NCBI GenBank assembly: GCA_902770735.1
Contig: CACXUB010000035.1
Coordinates: 1-32,663 of the forward strand
DNA length: 32,663 nt
Source: an uncultured Bacteroidota bacterium
GTDB taxonomy: Bacteria; Bacteroidota; Bacteroidia; Bacteroidales; WCHB1-69
Direction: 5' to 3'
A program made the position numbers and the translations under genes. Within the stretch, counting starts at the first letter, position 1; each line of letters starts with the position of its first letter. Below are positions 15,621 through 23,735 of this stretch, in pieces. The notes under the pieces are model-generated. The model made no database searches. It was not told the DNA's origin and saw nothing but the letters and a program-made list of their open reading frames with translations.

Positions 15621-17090
15621 TTAGAACTTGAAGCCTATCGTGGCTACGACGTTGTGGGCCTTGGTGGCGGTGAGCCCGGGTTCGCCAACGGGATCGTAGA
15701 GCCAGTAGGAGTCTTTGTTCAAACGCAACACGTAAGCCAAATCCGCGAACATGTTTTTGCCTCTGAATCCAAGACCCGCCGAGATGAAGTGCGTGGTGTT
15801 GTCGTATTCGTTGTTGGTGCGTTTGTAAGGCGTGGTTTTCAGACGGTAGCCGGCGCGGAGGGCGAAACCTTCCGTGATGTTCACCTCACCGCCCACGCGG
15901 ACGTTGTGCGAGATGCCGTATTTCTCGCGGATGAGCTCGTTCTCCGCGAAATAGTCGTAGTTGTCGTTGTAAAGGGTGGCCATTCCGTAGTCTTGGAACT
16001 CATATTCGGCGGAGACAAAGGCGCGTTTGGCGATGAGGAACGAGGCCCCGATGTTGGCCTTCAGCGGTGTGGTGAGCGTGAAACGGTTGTAGTTGTTGTA
16101 ACTGTACGTGTGTTGGGGGTCTGCCGCATCGCTTAATGTGGTGCCGTTGGAAAGATGGGTGACAATGTCGCGGTAGAAGTTGTCGGTGATTCTCCGGTAG
16201 TAGGTGGGCGTGTGGAAGGCGACGCCGATGCGGACGAAACTGGCGGGCTGGTAGATGAGACCCAGCTTCAGGTTGACACCAGCGCCTGAATTTTTCTGCT
16301 CGGAATAAAGCGAGTAGTCCGTGATGCCGGCGATATTCGGTTCGTTCGACGGGTTTTCCGCGTAGGTGGTGACCTCCTTGAAATCGAGGATTGGAACCCC
16401 GAGGGTGGCGCCGATGTAGAGCTTGTCGCCGTAGTTTCCGCCAAAGGAGAACACCATCTCGTCGATGGCGCCGCTTCTCGTCACCACAGCTCTCTGATCC
16501 AGATCTTTGTTGGTCAGGTAACTGTAGTATTGGTCTGCCGTGCCCGGCACCGTGTCAATAAGCCAACAATTCCAGGCCAGGAGAGCGTCGCCGGTAAGAT
16601 TGTGGCAGTTGAGGCCTTGCACGTTGTTCAACACCATGTTCATCAGCGTGTTGTTGACGTTGGTCACGGAGTAACGGGCGGAACGGTTGAAATCCATGAT
16701 GCGGTTGTAGCCGAAGCCGAACTGCCAGAATTTCCACTCGTTGTCGCGATGGATGGAGTTGGCCATCACGATGCCGGCCTGCGGCACCGTGTATTTGAAT
16801 TTCTGGGCGCTGTTGAAGTTCCCGTAGTAGTAGTTGTCGGTGTATCCAAAGGAGAGCGCCATCGGGGTGAAGGTCACTTCGTGGCGTTTGAACAGTCCGA
16901 TAGAGGCAGGGTTGGTGCTCAGGGCGGAGAAATCACCGCCCGTGGCGCCAAATGCGCCGCCGGCACCCATGAAACGCGCCGTGCCTAAATAGTCCGCCTG
17001 CGAGAAGGTGAACGCCTCGTAGTCGCCCTGCGCGCTGGCCAGACCGAAAATGCCCATTATCACGATGATGAAAGTTGCTATCTTTTTCAT
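15621..17090 (-). CDS. FadL/OmpP1/TodX-family outer-membrane transport protein
   Basis: 489 residues. Signal peptide 1-20 (MKKIATFIIVIMGIFGLASA). The mature N-terminus holds the family signature AFTFSQADYLGTARFMGAGG and GATGGDFSALSTNPASIGLF (the N-terminal hatch with the conserved NPA). Alternating aromatic beta strands follow, ending in the C-terminal strand HNVVATIGFKF with a terminal Phe, as in beta-barrels. These proteins pass hydrophobic compounds through the outer membrane; in Bacteroidota the substrate is unknown. It precedes the small exported protein by 6 nt. The 168 nt upstream are almost wholly heptamer repeat arrays, so it may depend on the lipoprotein gene's transcript. Confidence 0.9.
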   Translation of the reverse strand: MKKIATFIIVIMGIFGLASAQGDYEAFTFSQADYLGTARFMGAGGAFGATGGDFSALSTNPASIGLFKRHEVTFTPMALSFGYTDNYYYGNFNSAQKFKYTVPQAGIVMANSIHRDNEWKFWQFGFGYNRIMDFNRSARYSVTNVNNTLMNMVLNNVQGLNCHNLTGDALLAWNCWLIDTVPGTADQYYSYLTNKDLDQRAVVTRSGAIDEMVFSFGGNYGDKLYIGATLGVPILDFKEVTTYAENPSNEPNIAGITDYSLYSEQKNSGAGVNLKLGLIYQPASFVRIGVAFHTPTYYRRITDNFYRDIVTHLSNGTTLSDAADPQHTYSYNNYNRFTLTTPLKANIGASFLIAKRAFVSAEYEFQDYGMATLYNDNYDYFAENELIREKYGISHNVRVGGEVNITEGFALRAGYRLKTTPYKRTNNEYDNTTHFISAGLGFRGKNMFADLAYVLRLNKDSYWLYDPVGEPGLTATKAHNVVATIGFKF

Positions 17091-17112
17091 TTTTTTTGTT
17101 TGTTGGTGATTT

Positions 17113-17196
17113 GTGATCAGTGATTAGTGATTAGTGATCAGTGATTAGTGATTAGTGATTAGTGATTAGTGAGTAGTGAGTAGGGAGTAGGGGATG
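17113..17196. repeat. Twelve-unit heptamer array (GTGATTA)
   Basis: Units on the plus strand: GTGATCA, GTGATTA, GTGATTA, GTGATCA, GTGATTA four times, GTGAGTA twice, GGGAGTA, GGGGATG. On the coding (minus) strand the intact units read TAATCAC or TGATCAC, each with a stop codon. The array sits 23 nt upstream of the FadL-like ATG. Confidence 0.9.
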
Positions 17197-17212
17197 TGGT
17201 GACTTTTATTGT

Positions 17213-17261
17213 TCTTTATTCGTCATTCATCATTCATCATTCATAATTCATAATTATCCTA
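17213..17261 (-). repeat. Heptamer array starting at the lipoprotein stop codon
   Basis: Read on the minus strand from the stop codon at 17261: TAGGATA, ATTATGA, ATTATGA, ATGATGA, ATGATGA, ATGACGA, ATAAAGA. The middle units contain TGA, so the array closes every frame after the gene. Confidence 0.8.
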
Positions 17262-18995
17262 TCGTCTTCCGCCGGAGTGGGAACTGGAGCTGCTGCTGCT
17301 ACTGCTATGCGAGGAACCGCTGTAAGAGGAGTGACTGCTGCTCGAAGAACTACTGTAAGAGGAACGGCTGCTGCTCGAAGAACTGCTGTAGGAAGATCTA
17401 CTGCTGCTGCTCGACGGAGAGCTGTAGGAAGACCGGCTACTGCTGCTGCTCGACGGAGAGCTGTAGGAAGACCGGCTACTGCTGCTGCTCGACGGAGAGC
17501 TGTATGAAGATCTACTGCTACTGCTGCTCGACGGAGAACTGTAAGAAGAACGACTGGTGCCACTGCTCGACGGGTTGTTGTAATTTCTTGACGGAGTGGA
17601 ATATGACGGTCTTGTTGTGGCAGGTCTGGAAGTGCTGCTGTTAGAGGGTGTTACCACGGTGCGGGTCACAGTGGAACTCGGTCTTGTCGTGGTTGTAGTG
17701 GCAGGTCTGGTGGTCGTGGTGGTCGTCGGACGGGTGGTTGTAGCAGGCGTGGTGGATGTCGGACGAGAGGTCGTGGCGGGCGTGGTGGTTGCCGGACGAG
17801 AGGTTGTAGCAGGCATGGTGGTTGTCGGACGAGTGGTGGTCGCGGGTTTGGCCTCCGTTCTGGCAGAGGAGACGTTGGTGACAGGTCTCGACGTGGTTGT
17901 TGTCGTTGTGACCGGCTTGTTGGTCGTGGTTTCCGTTCTGGAAGTGGAGATGTCGGTGGCCGCAGGTCTGGTTGTGCCGGTGGAGGTCGGTCCTGCGGTG
18001 ATATTTGTCGGTTTGTTCACAGTGCCGGCGTCTGTGCGGGCGCCCGTGACCGTCGGTTTGCCAGTGGCTGAAGTGTTACTTCCGCTGTTGTTGAAGGAAC
18101 TTCCCGTGCCCGTGGTGCCTGCCGCAAGCGTTTCGTAACGCTGGTTGAAGCTGACCGGCGAGGAGGTCACAGAGTAATAGTTGTTGGTTTCGCCGTTGCC
18201 GTAACCGCCTGCCATACCGTTAGTTCCGTATCCCTCAGGGCGTTCGCCTCGACCGCCGCCGCCATTGCCCACAGAAGGTCCGATGTTGTTGCGGTGTCCG
18301 TAATAGTAGGTGTGGTTCTGGTCATGATGGTTGTGGTAGTAGTCGATGGGGTCGTAACCATAGTGGTGGTGATGATGGTAGAAGGGGTCGTAATATGCCC
18401 AGCTGTGATACGGATAATTCCAGCCCCAACCGTAGTGGAAACCGTAGTCATACCAACAGGGTGAGTAGTAGTAGGGACGGTAGTAGTAGCTCGGCCACCA
18501 CCAGTTGTAGCCCATGTAAATGCTCATGCCCCAGCTGGACGGATAGTAATCGTACCAGTACATGTTGGTGAAATAGGGGTCGTAGTAGCCCCAACCGGTG
18601 TAGTAATTGTTATGGAACCGGCGGATGCGGGAACTGTAGGCGTAGTCGTAGTAATCGTCGGGGTCGTAGCTGTAGCTGGCGCCCGAAGAATAGACCGGGG
18701 CCGCCTCCGCCTCGTCCACCACTTCCATATACGTGGTGACGATCGGTTCCGTGCTGCCCGGATAGTAGGTCAGCGTGCGGAGCAGGTTGCCGTTTTCATC
18801 GGTCTCGTAAATAATGGAATCAGCCTCGACAGTGGCGTTTTTGGCGACCGATTGTGCGGGCGTCGTCTTCACTGTTGCGGCCTTTTTTTCGCCCGAAGAT
18901 GAGTAGATGTCATCGTAGTAGGCGAAGTTTGCTGTGGAACAAGCTGCTAATAAGCAGATTATGGCACTCGCAAGGATTAAAAATTGTTTCTTCAT
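17259..18995 (-). CDS. Tyr/His-rich, Thr/Pro- and Ser-repeat lipoprotein of unknown function
   Basis: About 578 residues from ATG 18995. N-terminus MKKQFLILASAIICLLAAC is a lipoprotein signal with lipid-acceptor Cys19. Regions: acidic/Ala segment to about 100; an extraordinary aromatic stretch at about 105-225 dominated by Tyr, Trp and His (DYYDYAYSS, WWWPSYYYRPYYY, YHHHHHYG); a Gly/Asn linker; a Thr/Pro/Arg-rich stalk (TTTRPTTTM-like units); and a Ser-rich C-terminal tract of SSYSSPSSSSSSR repeats. It resembles cell-surface stalks; the His/Tyr region could bind metal. No enzyme domain is seen. The frame extends to 19055, but a strong SD (AAGGAGG, 19001-19007) and the -7 box at 19060-19053 fix the start. 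Confidence 0.8.
   Translation of the reverse strand: MKKQFLILASAIICLLAACSTANFAYYDDIYSSSGEKKAATVKTTPAQSVAKNATVEADSIIYETDENGNLLRTLTYYPGSTEPIVTTYMEVVDEAEAAPVYSSGASYSYDPDDYYDYAYSSRIRRFHNNYYTGWGYYDPYFTNMYWYDYYPSSWGMSIYMGYNWWWPSYYYRPYYYSPCWYDYGFHYGWGWNYPYHSWAYYDPFYHHHHHYGYDPIDYYHNHHDQNHTYYYGHRNNIGPSVGNGGGGRGERPEGYGTNGMAGGYGNGETNNYYSVTSSPVSFNQRYETLAAGTTGTGSSFNNSGSNTSATGKPTVTGARTDAGTVNKPTNITAGPTSTGTTRPAATDISTSRTETTTNKPVTTTTTTSRPVTNVSSARTEAKPATTTRPTTTMPATTSRPATTTPATTSRPTSTTPATTTRPTTTTTTRPATTTTTRPSSTVTRTVVTPSNSSTSRPATTRPSYSTPSRNYNNPSSSGTSRSSYSSPSSSSSSRSSYSSPSSSSSSRSSYSSPSSSSSSRSSYSSPSSSSSRSSYSSSSSSSRSSYSSSSSSSHSSYSGSSHSSSSSSSSSHSGGRR
17399..17555 (-). repeat. 39-bp tandem repeat in the Ser-rich tail
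   Basis: About four copies of a 39-bp unit encoding SSYSSPSSSSSSR, with two near-identical copies and drifted outer ones. In-frame units make copy-number change tolerable, so length may vary between strains. Confidence 0.8.
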
Positions 18996-19000
18996 AGTGT

Positions 19001-19007
19001 CCTCCTT
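19001..19007 (-). promoter_or_regulatory. Strong Shine-Dalgarno (AAGGAGG) of the lipoprotein gene
   Basis: AAGGAGG on the minus strand, 5 nt before ATG 18995. It decides the start against the longer frame and is unusual in Bacteroidota, where SD sequences are mostly absent. Confidence 0.75.
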
Positions 19008-19021
19008 ATCTCTTATTTTTT

Positions 19022-19029
19022 TATTTTTG
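19022..19029 (+). promoter_or_regulatory. Promoter -7 box of proS
   Basis: TATTTTTG matches TAnnTTTG and lies 57 nt before the proS ATG. Confidence 0.55.
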
Positions 19030-19052
19030 CGCACTAATTTTCTAATAGACGG

Positions 19053-19060
19053 CAAAAGTA
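19053..19060 (-). promoter_or_regulatory. Promoter -7 box of the lipoprotein gene
   Basis: TACTTTTG on the minus strand. The predicted start near 19046 faces the proS start near 19036, so the two transcripts would overlap by about 10 nt at their 5' ends. Confidence 0.55.
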
Positions 19061-19086
19061 CTAAAAAGTTAATTATATAAGAGTTT

Positions 19087-20562
19087 ATGGCAAAAAATTT
19101 TTGTTCAAGAGAAGAGAATTATTCGCAGTGGTATAACGACATTGTGAAGAAAGCAGACCTGGCGGAGAACTCCTCCGTGCGCGGTTGTATGGTGATTAAG
19201 CCCTACGGATATGCGATTTGGGAGAAAATGCAGCGTCAACTGGACCAAATGTTCAAGGATACGGGCCATTCCAACGCCTATTTCCCGATTTTTATTCCGA
19301 AATCCTTCTTCAGCCGTGAAGCCAGCCATGTGGAGGGCTTCGCCAAGGAGTGCGCGGTGGTGACCCACTACCGTCTGAAGAACGATCCCAACGGCGGCGG
19401 CGTGGTCGTGGACCCCGAAGCCAAACTGGAAGAGGAGCTGATCGTGCGCCCCACTTCCGAAACCATCATCTGGGATACCTACAAAAACTGGATCCAGTCG
19501 TACCGTGACCTGCCGATCCTCTGCAACCAGTGGGCGAATGTCGTCCGTTGGGAAATGCGTACACGTCTGTTCCTCCGCACCGCCGAATTTCTGTGGCAGG
19601 AGGGACATACCGCACACGCCACCCGCGAGGAAGCACTCGAGGAAACCGACAAAATGATCCACGTATATGCCGATTTTGCGGAGAAACACATGGCCATTCC
19701 CGTCATTATGGGCGTGAAATCCCCGAATGAACGGTTCGGCGGCGCCCTCGACACCTACTGTATCGAGGCTCTCATGCAGGACGGCAAGGCGTTGCAGGCC
19801 GGCACCTCCCATTTCCTCGGGCAGAATTTTGCCAAGGCGTTCGATGTGAAGTTCCTCAACCAGAAGAACGAACAAGAATACGTCTGGGCTACCTCCTGGG
19901 GTGTTTCCACTCGTCTCATCGGCGCACTCATCATGACCCACTCCGACGACAACGGACTCGTGTTGCCGCCCGTCCTTGCTCCCATCCAAGTGGTCATCGT
20001 GCCCATCTACAAGACCGATGAACAACGCGAACAGATTGCTGCTAAGGTAGATACGCTTGTGCAACAACTGAAGGCACTCGGCATCTCCGTCAAGTTCGAC
20101 AACGATGACACCAAGCGTTCCGGCTGGAAATTCAACGAGTATGAACTCAAGGGTGTGCCTGTGCGCGTGGCCATCGGACCGAAGGACATGGAGAACAACG
20201 AGGCTGAGGTTGCCCGCCGTGACACCATGGAGAAATACAACGTCTCCTTCGACACGTTGGTGGAGCACATCCAGCACCTTCTGGACGAAATTCAGCAGAA
20301 TTTGTACAACAAAGCCCTGAGATTCCGCGAAGAACACACCTACAAGGCCGATACTTGGGAAGAATTTGTCGATTTGCTCGACAACAAGCCCGGTTTCGTC
20401 TATGCTCACTGGGACGGCACGCCTGAGACCGAAGAGAAAATCAAGGATCTCTGCAAGGCGACCATCCGTTGCATCCCCTTCAACAATCCGAAGGAAGAGG
20501 GCAAGTGCATCCTTACCGGCAAACCGTCGCACGAACGTGTACTTTTTGCCAGAGCGTACTAG
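19087..20562 (+). CDS. proS: Proline-tRNA ligase, archaeal/eukaryote type (ProS type 3)
   Basis: 491 residues, full length for the short archaeal-type ProRS found across Bacteroidota. Class II motifs: motif 1 region [30 protein letters not shown], motif 2 [20 protein letters not shown], and motif 3 region [18 protein letters not shown]. The anticodon-binding domain starts near [17 protein letters not shown]. The C-terminal zinc-type domain ends [13 protein letters not shown], with the terminal Tyr typical of this class. There is no bacterial-type editing insertion. The start [20 protein letters not shown] is well placed. The stop codon TAG opens a heptamer array. It is followed by mazG 40 nt downstream. 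Confidence 0.97.
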   Translation: MAKNFCSREENYSQWYNDIVKKADLAENSSVRGCMVIKPYGYAIWEKMQRQLDQMFKDTGHSNAYFPIFIPKSFFSREASHVEGFAKECAVVTHYRLKNDPNGGGVVVDPEAKLEEELIVRPTSETIIWDTYKNWIQSYRDLPILCNQWANVVRWEMRTRLFLRTAEFLWQEGHTAHATREEALEETDKMIHVYADFAEKHMAIPVIMGVKSPNERFGGALDTYCIEALMQDGKALQAGTSHFLGQNFAKAFDVKFLNQKNEQEYVWATSWGVSTRLIGALIMTHSDDNGLVLPPVLAPIQVVIVPIYKTDEQREQIAAKVDTLVQQLKALGISVKFDNDDTKRSGWKFNEYELKGVPVRVAIGPKDMENNEAEVARRDTMEKYNVSFDTLVEHIQHLLDEIQQNLYNKALRFREEHTYKADTWEEFVDLLDNKPGFVYAHWDGTPETEEKIKDLCKATIRCIPFNNPKEEGKCILTGKPSHERVLFARAY

Positions 20563-20594
20563 TAGTTAGCAGTTTGTAGTTAGTAGTTAGCAGT
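20560..20594 (+). repeat. Heptamer array starting at the proS stop codon
   Basis: Five units from the stop codon: TAGTAGT, TAGCAGT, TTGTAGT, TAGTAGT, TAGCAGT. The unit is nearly the reverse complement of the 10606 array, but both are read with stop codons in the sense direction of their own upstream gene. Confidence 0.85.
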
Positions 20595-20602
20595 TATTCC
20601 AT

Positions 20603-21375
20603 ATGGGACAGACTGATCAATACGCAGATGCACTCGCGGGTTTCCGGCATTTGCTGGAAATCATGGATGAATTGCGCGAAAAATGCCCTTGGGATCGTGA
20701 ACAGACGTTCGATTCTTTGCGAAATCTGACGGTAGAGGAGACTTTTGAGCTCTCCGACGCCATTTTCCAGAAGGATTACAAGGATATGTGCAAAGAACTC
20801 GGCGACTTGATGCTGCATATCGTTTTTTATTCAAAAATTGCCTCCGAGCAACAATTATTTGAAGTAAAAGACGTTCTTAATCAGTTGTGTGACAAATTGA
20901 TCCGAAGACATCCGCACATCTATGGCGAGATGAAGGCGGATTCCGCCAACGAGGTGCACGAAAACTGGGAGAAGATCAAATTGCAGACCGAAGGAAACCG
21001 GTCGGTGCTCGGGGGAATCCCTTCCGCGATGCCCGCCCTCACCAAGGCTTACCGTATCCAGGACAAAGTCACAACAAGGAGCAGGTCTGGGACAAAGTGC
21101 AGGAAGAACTCGGGGAACTGAAGGCTGAGGTTGAAGCCGGCAGTCAGGAACGTGTAGAGGAAGAGTTCGGCGATGTGCTGTTTTCCCTCATCAACTACTC
21201 CCGATTCCTCAACGTGCATCCGGAAGACGCCCTCGAAAAGACCAACCGAAAGTTCATGCAGCGTTTCCAGCTGCTTGAAAAAATGGTCAAGGCCGATGGA
21301 CGGTCTCTCACCGATATGACGCTTTCGGAAATGGATGAATATTGGAATCGCGCAAAATTGGAGTTAAATCACTAA
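20603..21375 (+). CDS. mazG: Nucleoside triphosphate pyrophosphohydrolase MazG, disrupted by small deletion near 21068
   Basis: MazG hydrolyses NTPs to NMP and PPi, cleaning the nucleotide pool. The first frame (20603 to about 21067) holds domain 1: MDELREKCPWDREQTFDSLR, the EExxE motif VEETFELSDAI, KELGDLMLHIVFYSKIA, then IPSAMPALTKAYRIQDK. The second frame, from about 21070, resumes HNKEQVWDKVQEELGELKAE and EEEFGDVLFSLINYSRF (domain 2) to the stop at 21375. The conserved segment between them, normally about ARGVGFDW, is missing, a loss of roughly 22-25 nt that is not a multiple of three. Without the deletion the protein would be the usual length (about 265 residues). As with alaS, an error in the sequence is as likely as a real mutation. 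Confidence 0.9.
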
Positions 21376-21400
21376 TCGCAAATTGTAAATCGAAATTCTG

Positions 21401-23338
21401 ATGAACATAAAATTAAATATAGTATATATTATATTAATGTATATTTTGACGGTTTTCATGCCGTCCCAAATGTACGCACAAAAGGGCTCCAAAGCGGCGG
21501 CGTTGTGTGCCAAAGCCGAGCAGGCCTTGCAGTCGCAGGATTTCGAAAAGGCGATGAATCTCCTCAACCAAGCGCAGGCCAAGGATCCCAACTTCCCCGA
21601 CATTTACATCATGAAGGGGGACATCTACAATTTTCATCTTCGCTCCGACTCCGCCATGCGTTGCTACCAGCGCGCCATCGACCTCATTGGCGACCCAGAC
21701 CCGATGCTCTATTACATCGCCGGCAATGAAGGGGCCAAGTGCGGTTCATACGAGTACGCGTTGAAGACGTTGCAGCTTTTCTTGCAAAAGGGACTGCAAT
21801 ATTCCGATGTCCATCCCGAGGCGCAGAAGACAATCGCCAATTGCAAGTTCGCCATCGAGTCGATGAAGCACCCGCGGCAGTTCGAGTTGATGAACCTCGG
21901 ACCGGGCGTCAACTCCGAATGGGATGAGTACCTTGCGGCGATCACTGCGGACGACGGGGAACTCGTCTTCACGGTGAAACGTCCCCGCGACCAGGGAACG
22001 GTGTGCGCCTTCTGTCTCAACGAGGAGGACCTCTATGCGAGTCGGAAGGGCGGTTCCGGAATCTGGCAGCCGCGCGAAGCGTTGGGCAGTCCGGTGAAAA
22101 CCGGTTACAACGAAGGAGCGCAGTGTCTCTCCCCCGACGGCAAGTATCTGCTCTACACGATGTGCGATGCCGACTTCGGCATGGGTAGCTGCGACCTGTA
22201 CTGGGCCAAGCGTATCGGAGAACGGTGGTCGAGACCCCGTAACTTCGGCGCGCCCGTGAATTCGCAGGCGTGGGAAAGCCAACCCACGATGGCCGCCGAC
22301 GGCATGACGATCTATTTCGCCTCTTCCCGTCCCGGCGGGTTCGGCGGCATGGACATTTGGAAGACCACCATGACGGCCGAGGGCGAGTTCAGCATTCCCG
22401 AGAACCTCGGCCCGGCTGTCAACACACCGGGTGACGATGCCGCCCCGTTCATCCATAGCGACGGGCGCACCCTCTACTTCGCCTCCAACGGCAGGGTGGG
22501 TTTCGGCGGTTACGACCTCTATTACAGCACATTGCAAGCTGATGGTACCTGGAGTGAGCCGGTCAACATGGGTTACCCCCTCAACTCACCGGCCGATGAG
22601 ATCAACATCTTCATCAATGCTTCGGGCACGATGGCGTACATTTCTTCCGACATGGACGGCGGTTACGGCGGCTTGGACCTCTACTGTTTCGTGCTTGACG
22701 ATGCGCTTCGGCCGAATCCTGTTACGTACATCAAGGGCAGGGTGCAGGACGCTTTCACGGGCGAACCGTTGGCTGCCCGCATTGAGATGATCGACCTGAA
22801 CACCAAACAGCTGTTGACATCCACCACCTCGGATGCGCAGACCGGCAACTATTTGGCTTGCATACACACCGGCAGCAACGTGCTGCTCAACGTCTCCCAT
22901 CCCGACTATCCATTCTACTCCGAGAACTTCCAAGTGGAGAAGTCCTATTCCGAGCTCTCGCCCTATCTGAAAGACATCCTGCTGCAGCCCACCGATGTGG
23001 GTACGGTTGTCACGCTGAAGAACGTCTTCTTCGATTTCGACCGGGCGGAGCTGAAACCCGAGTCGTATGTGGAACTTGACAAACTGGCTGACTACTTGCG
23101 GAAGAACGACATCCGCATTGAGATCGGCGGCCACACCGACGACCAGGGCACGGACGAGTACAACGACCGTTTGTCTGAGAACCGCGCCAAAGCGGTGTAT
23201 GACTATTTGGTGAGCAAAGGCATTCCCGCCGACCGGTTGAGGTACAAGGGTTACGGCAAGCGACTGCCCGTGGCCGGCAACGACACCGAGGAGGGCCGCG
23301 CCGCCAACCGCCGCACCGAATTCAAGATCATCAAGTAG
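21401..23338 (+). CDS. PorE-like TPR / PD40 / carboxypeptidase-regulatory / OmpA protein
   Basis: 645 residues. Signal peptide about 1-26 (ends MYAQKG, no lipobox). TPR repeats at about 28-150 (KAEQALQSQDFEKAMNLLNQAQ). PD40-type beta-propeller at about 170-440 (SPDGKYLLYTMCDADFGMGS, TIYFASSRPGGFGGMDIWK, TLYFASNGRVGFGGYDLYYS). A regulatory Ig-like domain (TYIKGRVQDAFTGEPLAARIE). C-terminal OmpA domain with VFFDFDRAELKPES, IGGHTDDQGTDEYNDRLSEN and RAKAVYDYLVSKGI, which binds peptidoglycan. This is the domain order of PorE, a type IX secretion component of Porphyromonas, which is a lipoprotein; this one seems to have an ordinary signal. Its neighbour, the giant surface protein, is a plausible T9SS substrate. 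Confidence 0.9.
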   Translation: MNIKLNIVYIILMYILTVFMPSQMYAQKGSKAAALCAKAEQALQSQDFEKAMNLLNQAQAKDPNFPDIYIMKGDIYNFHLRSDSAMRCYQRAIDLIGDPDPMLYYIAGNEGAKCGSYEYALKTLQLFLQKGLQYSDVHPEAQKTIANCKFAIESMKHPRQFELMNLGPGVNSEWDEYLAAITADDGELVFTVKRPRDQGTVCAFCLNEEDLYASRKGGSGIWQPREALGSPVKTGYNEGAQCLSPDGKYLLYTMCDADFGMGSCDLYWAKRIGERWSRPRNFGAPVNSQAWESQPTMAADGMTIYFASSRPGGFGGMDIWKTTMTAEGEFSIPENLGPAVNTPGDDAAPFIHSDGRTLYFASNGRVGFGGYDLYYSTLQADGTWSEPVNMGYPLNSPADEINIFINASGTMAYISSDMDGGYGGLDLYCFVLDDALRPNPVTYIKGRVQDAFTGEPLAARIEMIDLNTKQLLTSTTSDAQTGNYLACIHTGSNVLLNVSHPDYPFYSENFQVEKSYSELSPYLKDILLQPTDVGTVVTLKNVFFDFDRAELKPESYVELDKLADYLRKNDIRIEIGGHTDDQGTDEYNDRLSENRAKAVYDYLVSKGIPADRLRYKGYGKRLPVAGNDTEEGRAANRRTEFKIIK

Positions 23339-23384
23339 TTGGCTGTTGGCTATTTGAAACCGCCAAACTCTAAACTACTAAACT
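23336..23384 (+). repeat. Degenerate heptamer periodicity after the porE-like stop codon
   Basis: From the stop codon: TAGTTGG, CTGTTGG, CTATTTG, AAACCGC, CAAACTC, TAAACTA, CTAAACT. Period 7 is visible but worn, and only some units carry a stop. Confidence 0.5.
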
Positions 23385-23409
23385 TACAATATATATATAT
23401 ATAAGGAAC

Positions 23410-23443
23410 ATCGCGTCGGCTGAAAAGTGCGGCGCGATTTTTT
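23410..23443 (+). terminator. Rho-independent terminator
   Basis: Stem ATCGCGTCG (23410-23418) pairs with the 3' arm ending CGCGAT at 23438 (one G-T pair), loop GCTGAAAAGTG-like, followed by T6. It ends the porE-like transcription unit. Confidence 0.8.
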
Positions 23444-23586
23444 GTGCAAACGTAACAATCTTAGAAGCAAAGCGTATAAAAAGGGTAGGGAGGAGGAGTA
23501 TATCCTCTGGAGTGGCGTATGGGGATGTCGGGAAAAGAGGGGGTGAAAAGTCGCATTTTGGAGGATTTCAGGGCTGAAACGGCTTG

Positions 23587-23616
23587 TGTTGATAGGTGTT
23601 GAAAGATGTTGAAAAA
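23587..23616 (+). repeat. Three 10-bp repeats (TGTTGATAGG-like)
   Basis: TGTTGATAGG, TGTTGAAAGA, TGTTGAAAAA in tandem, one helical turn apart. The reverse complements (CTATCAACA, TTTTCAACA) are distant from the DnaA box TTATCCACA. A regulator array upstream of the giant-gene promoter is another possibility. Confidence 0.4.
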
Positions 23617-23727
23617 AAAGTTCGGGAACACTGGATTATATATAATGTTGATTTTCAGCATATTGTAGTATATGCCAAAAAAAAATGAAAAAAATAAGAT
23701 AGAAGGATAAACAATGAAAAAAAAATG

Positions 23728-23735
23728 TATTTTTG
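23728..23735 (+). promoter_or_regulatory. Promoter -7 box of the giant surface-protein gene
   Basis: TATTTTTG matches TAnnTTTG. The predicted transcript start near 23742 gives an AT-rich 5' leader of about 107 nt before ATG 23849. No clear -33 element was seen. Confidence 0.65.

Noticed and set aside
17113..17261. CRISPR-like array
   Set aside because: Units are 7 bp without spacers; no cas genes are nearby.
19105..20532. 475-codon ORF antisense to proS
   Set aside because: Shadow of strongly biased proS codons; no recognisable domain or start context.
23461..23661. 66-codon minus-strand ORF in the intergenic region
   Set aside because: No start context, low complexity, and it lies over the 10-bp repeats; likely chance.
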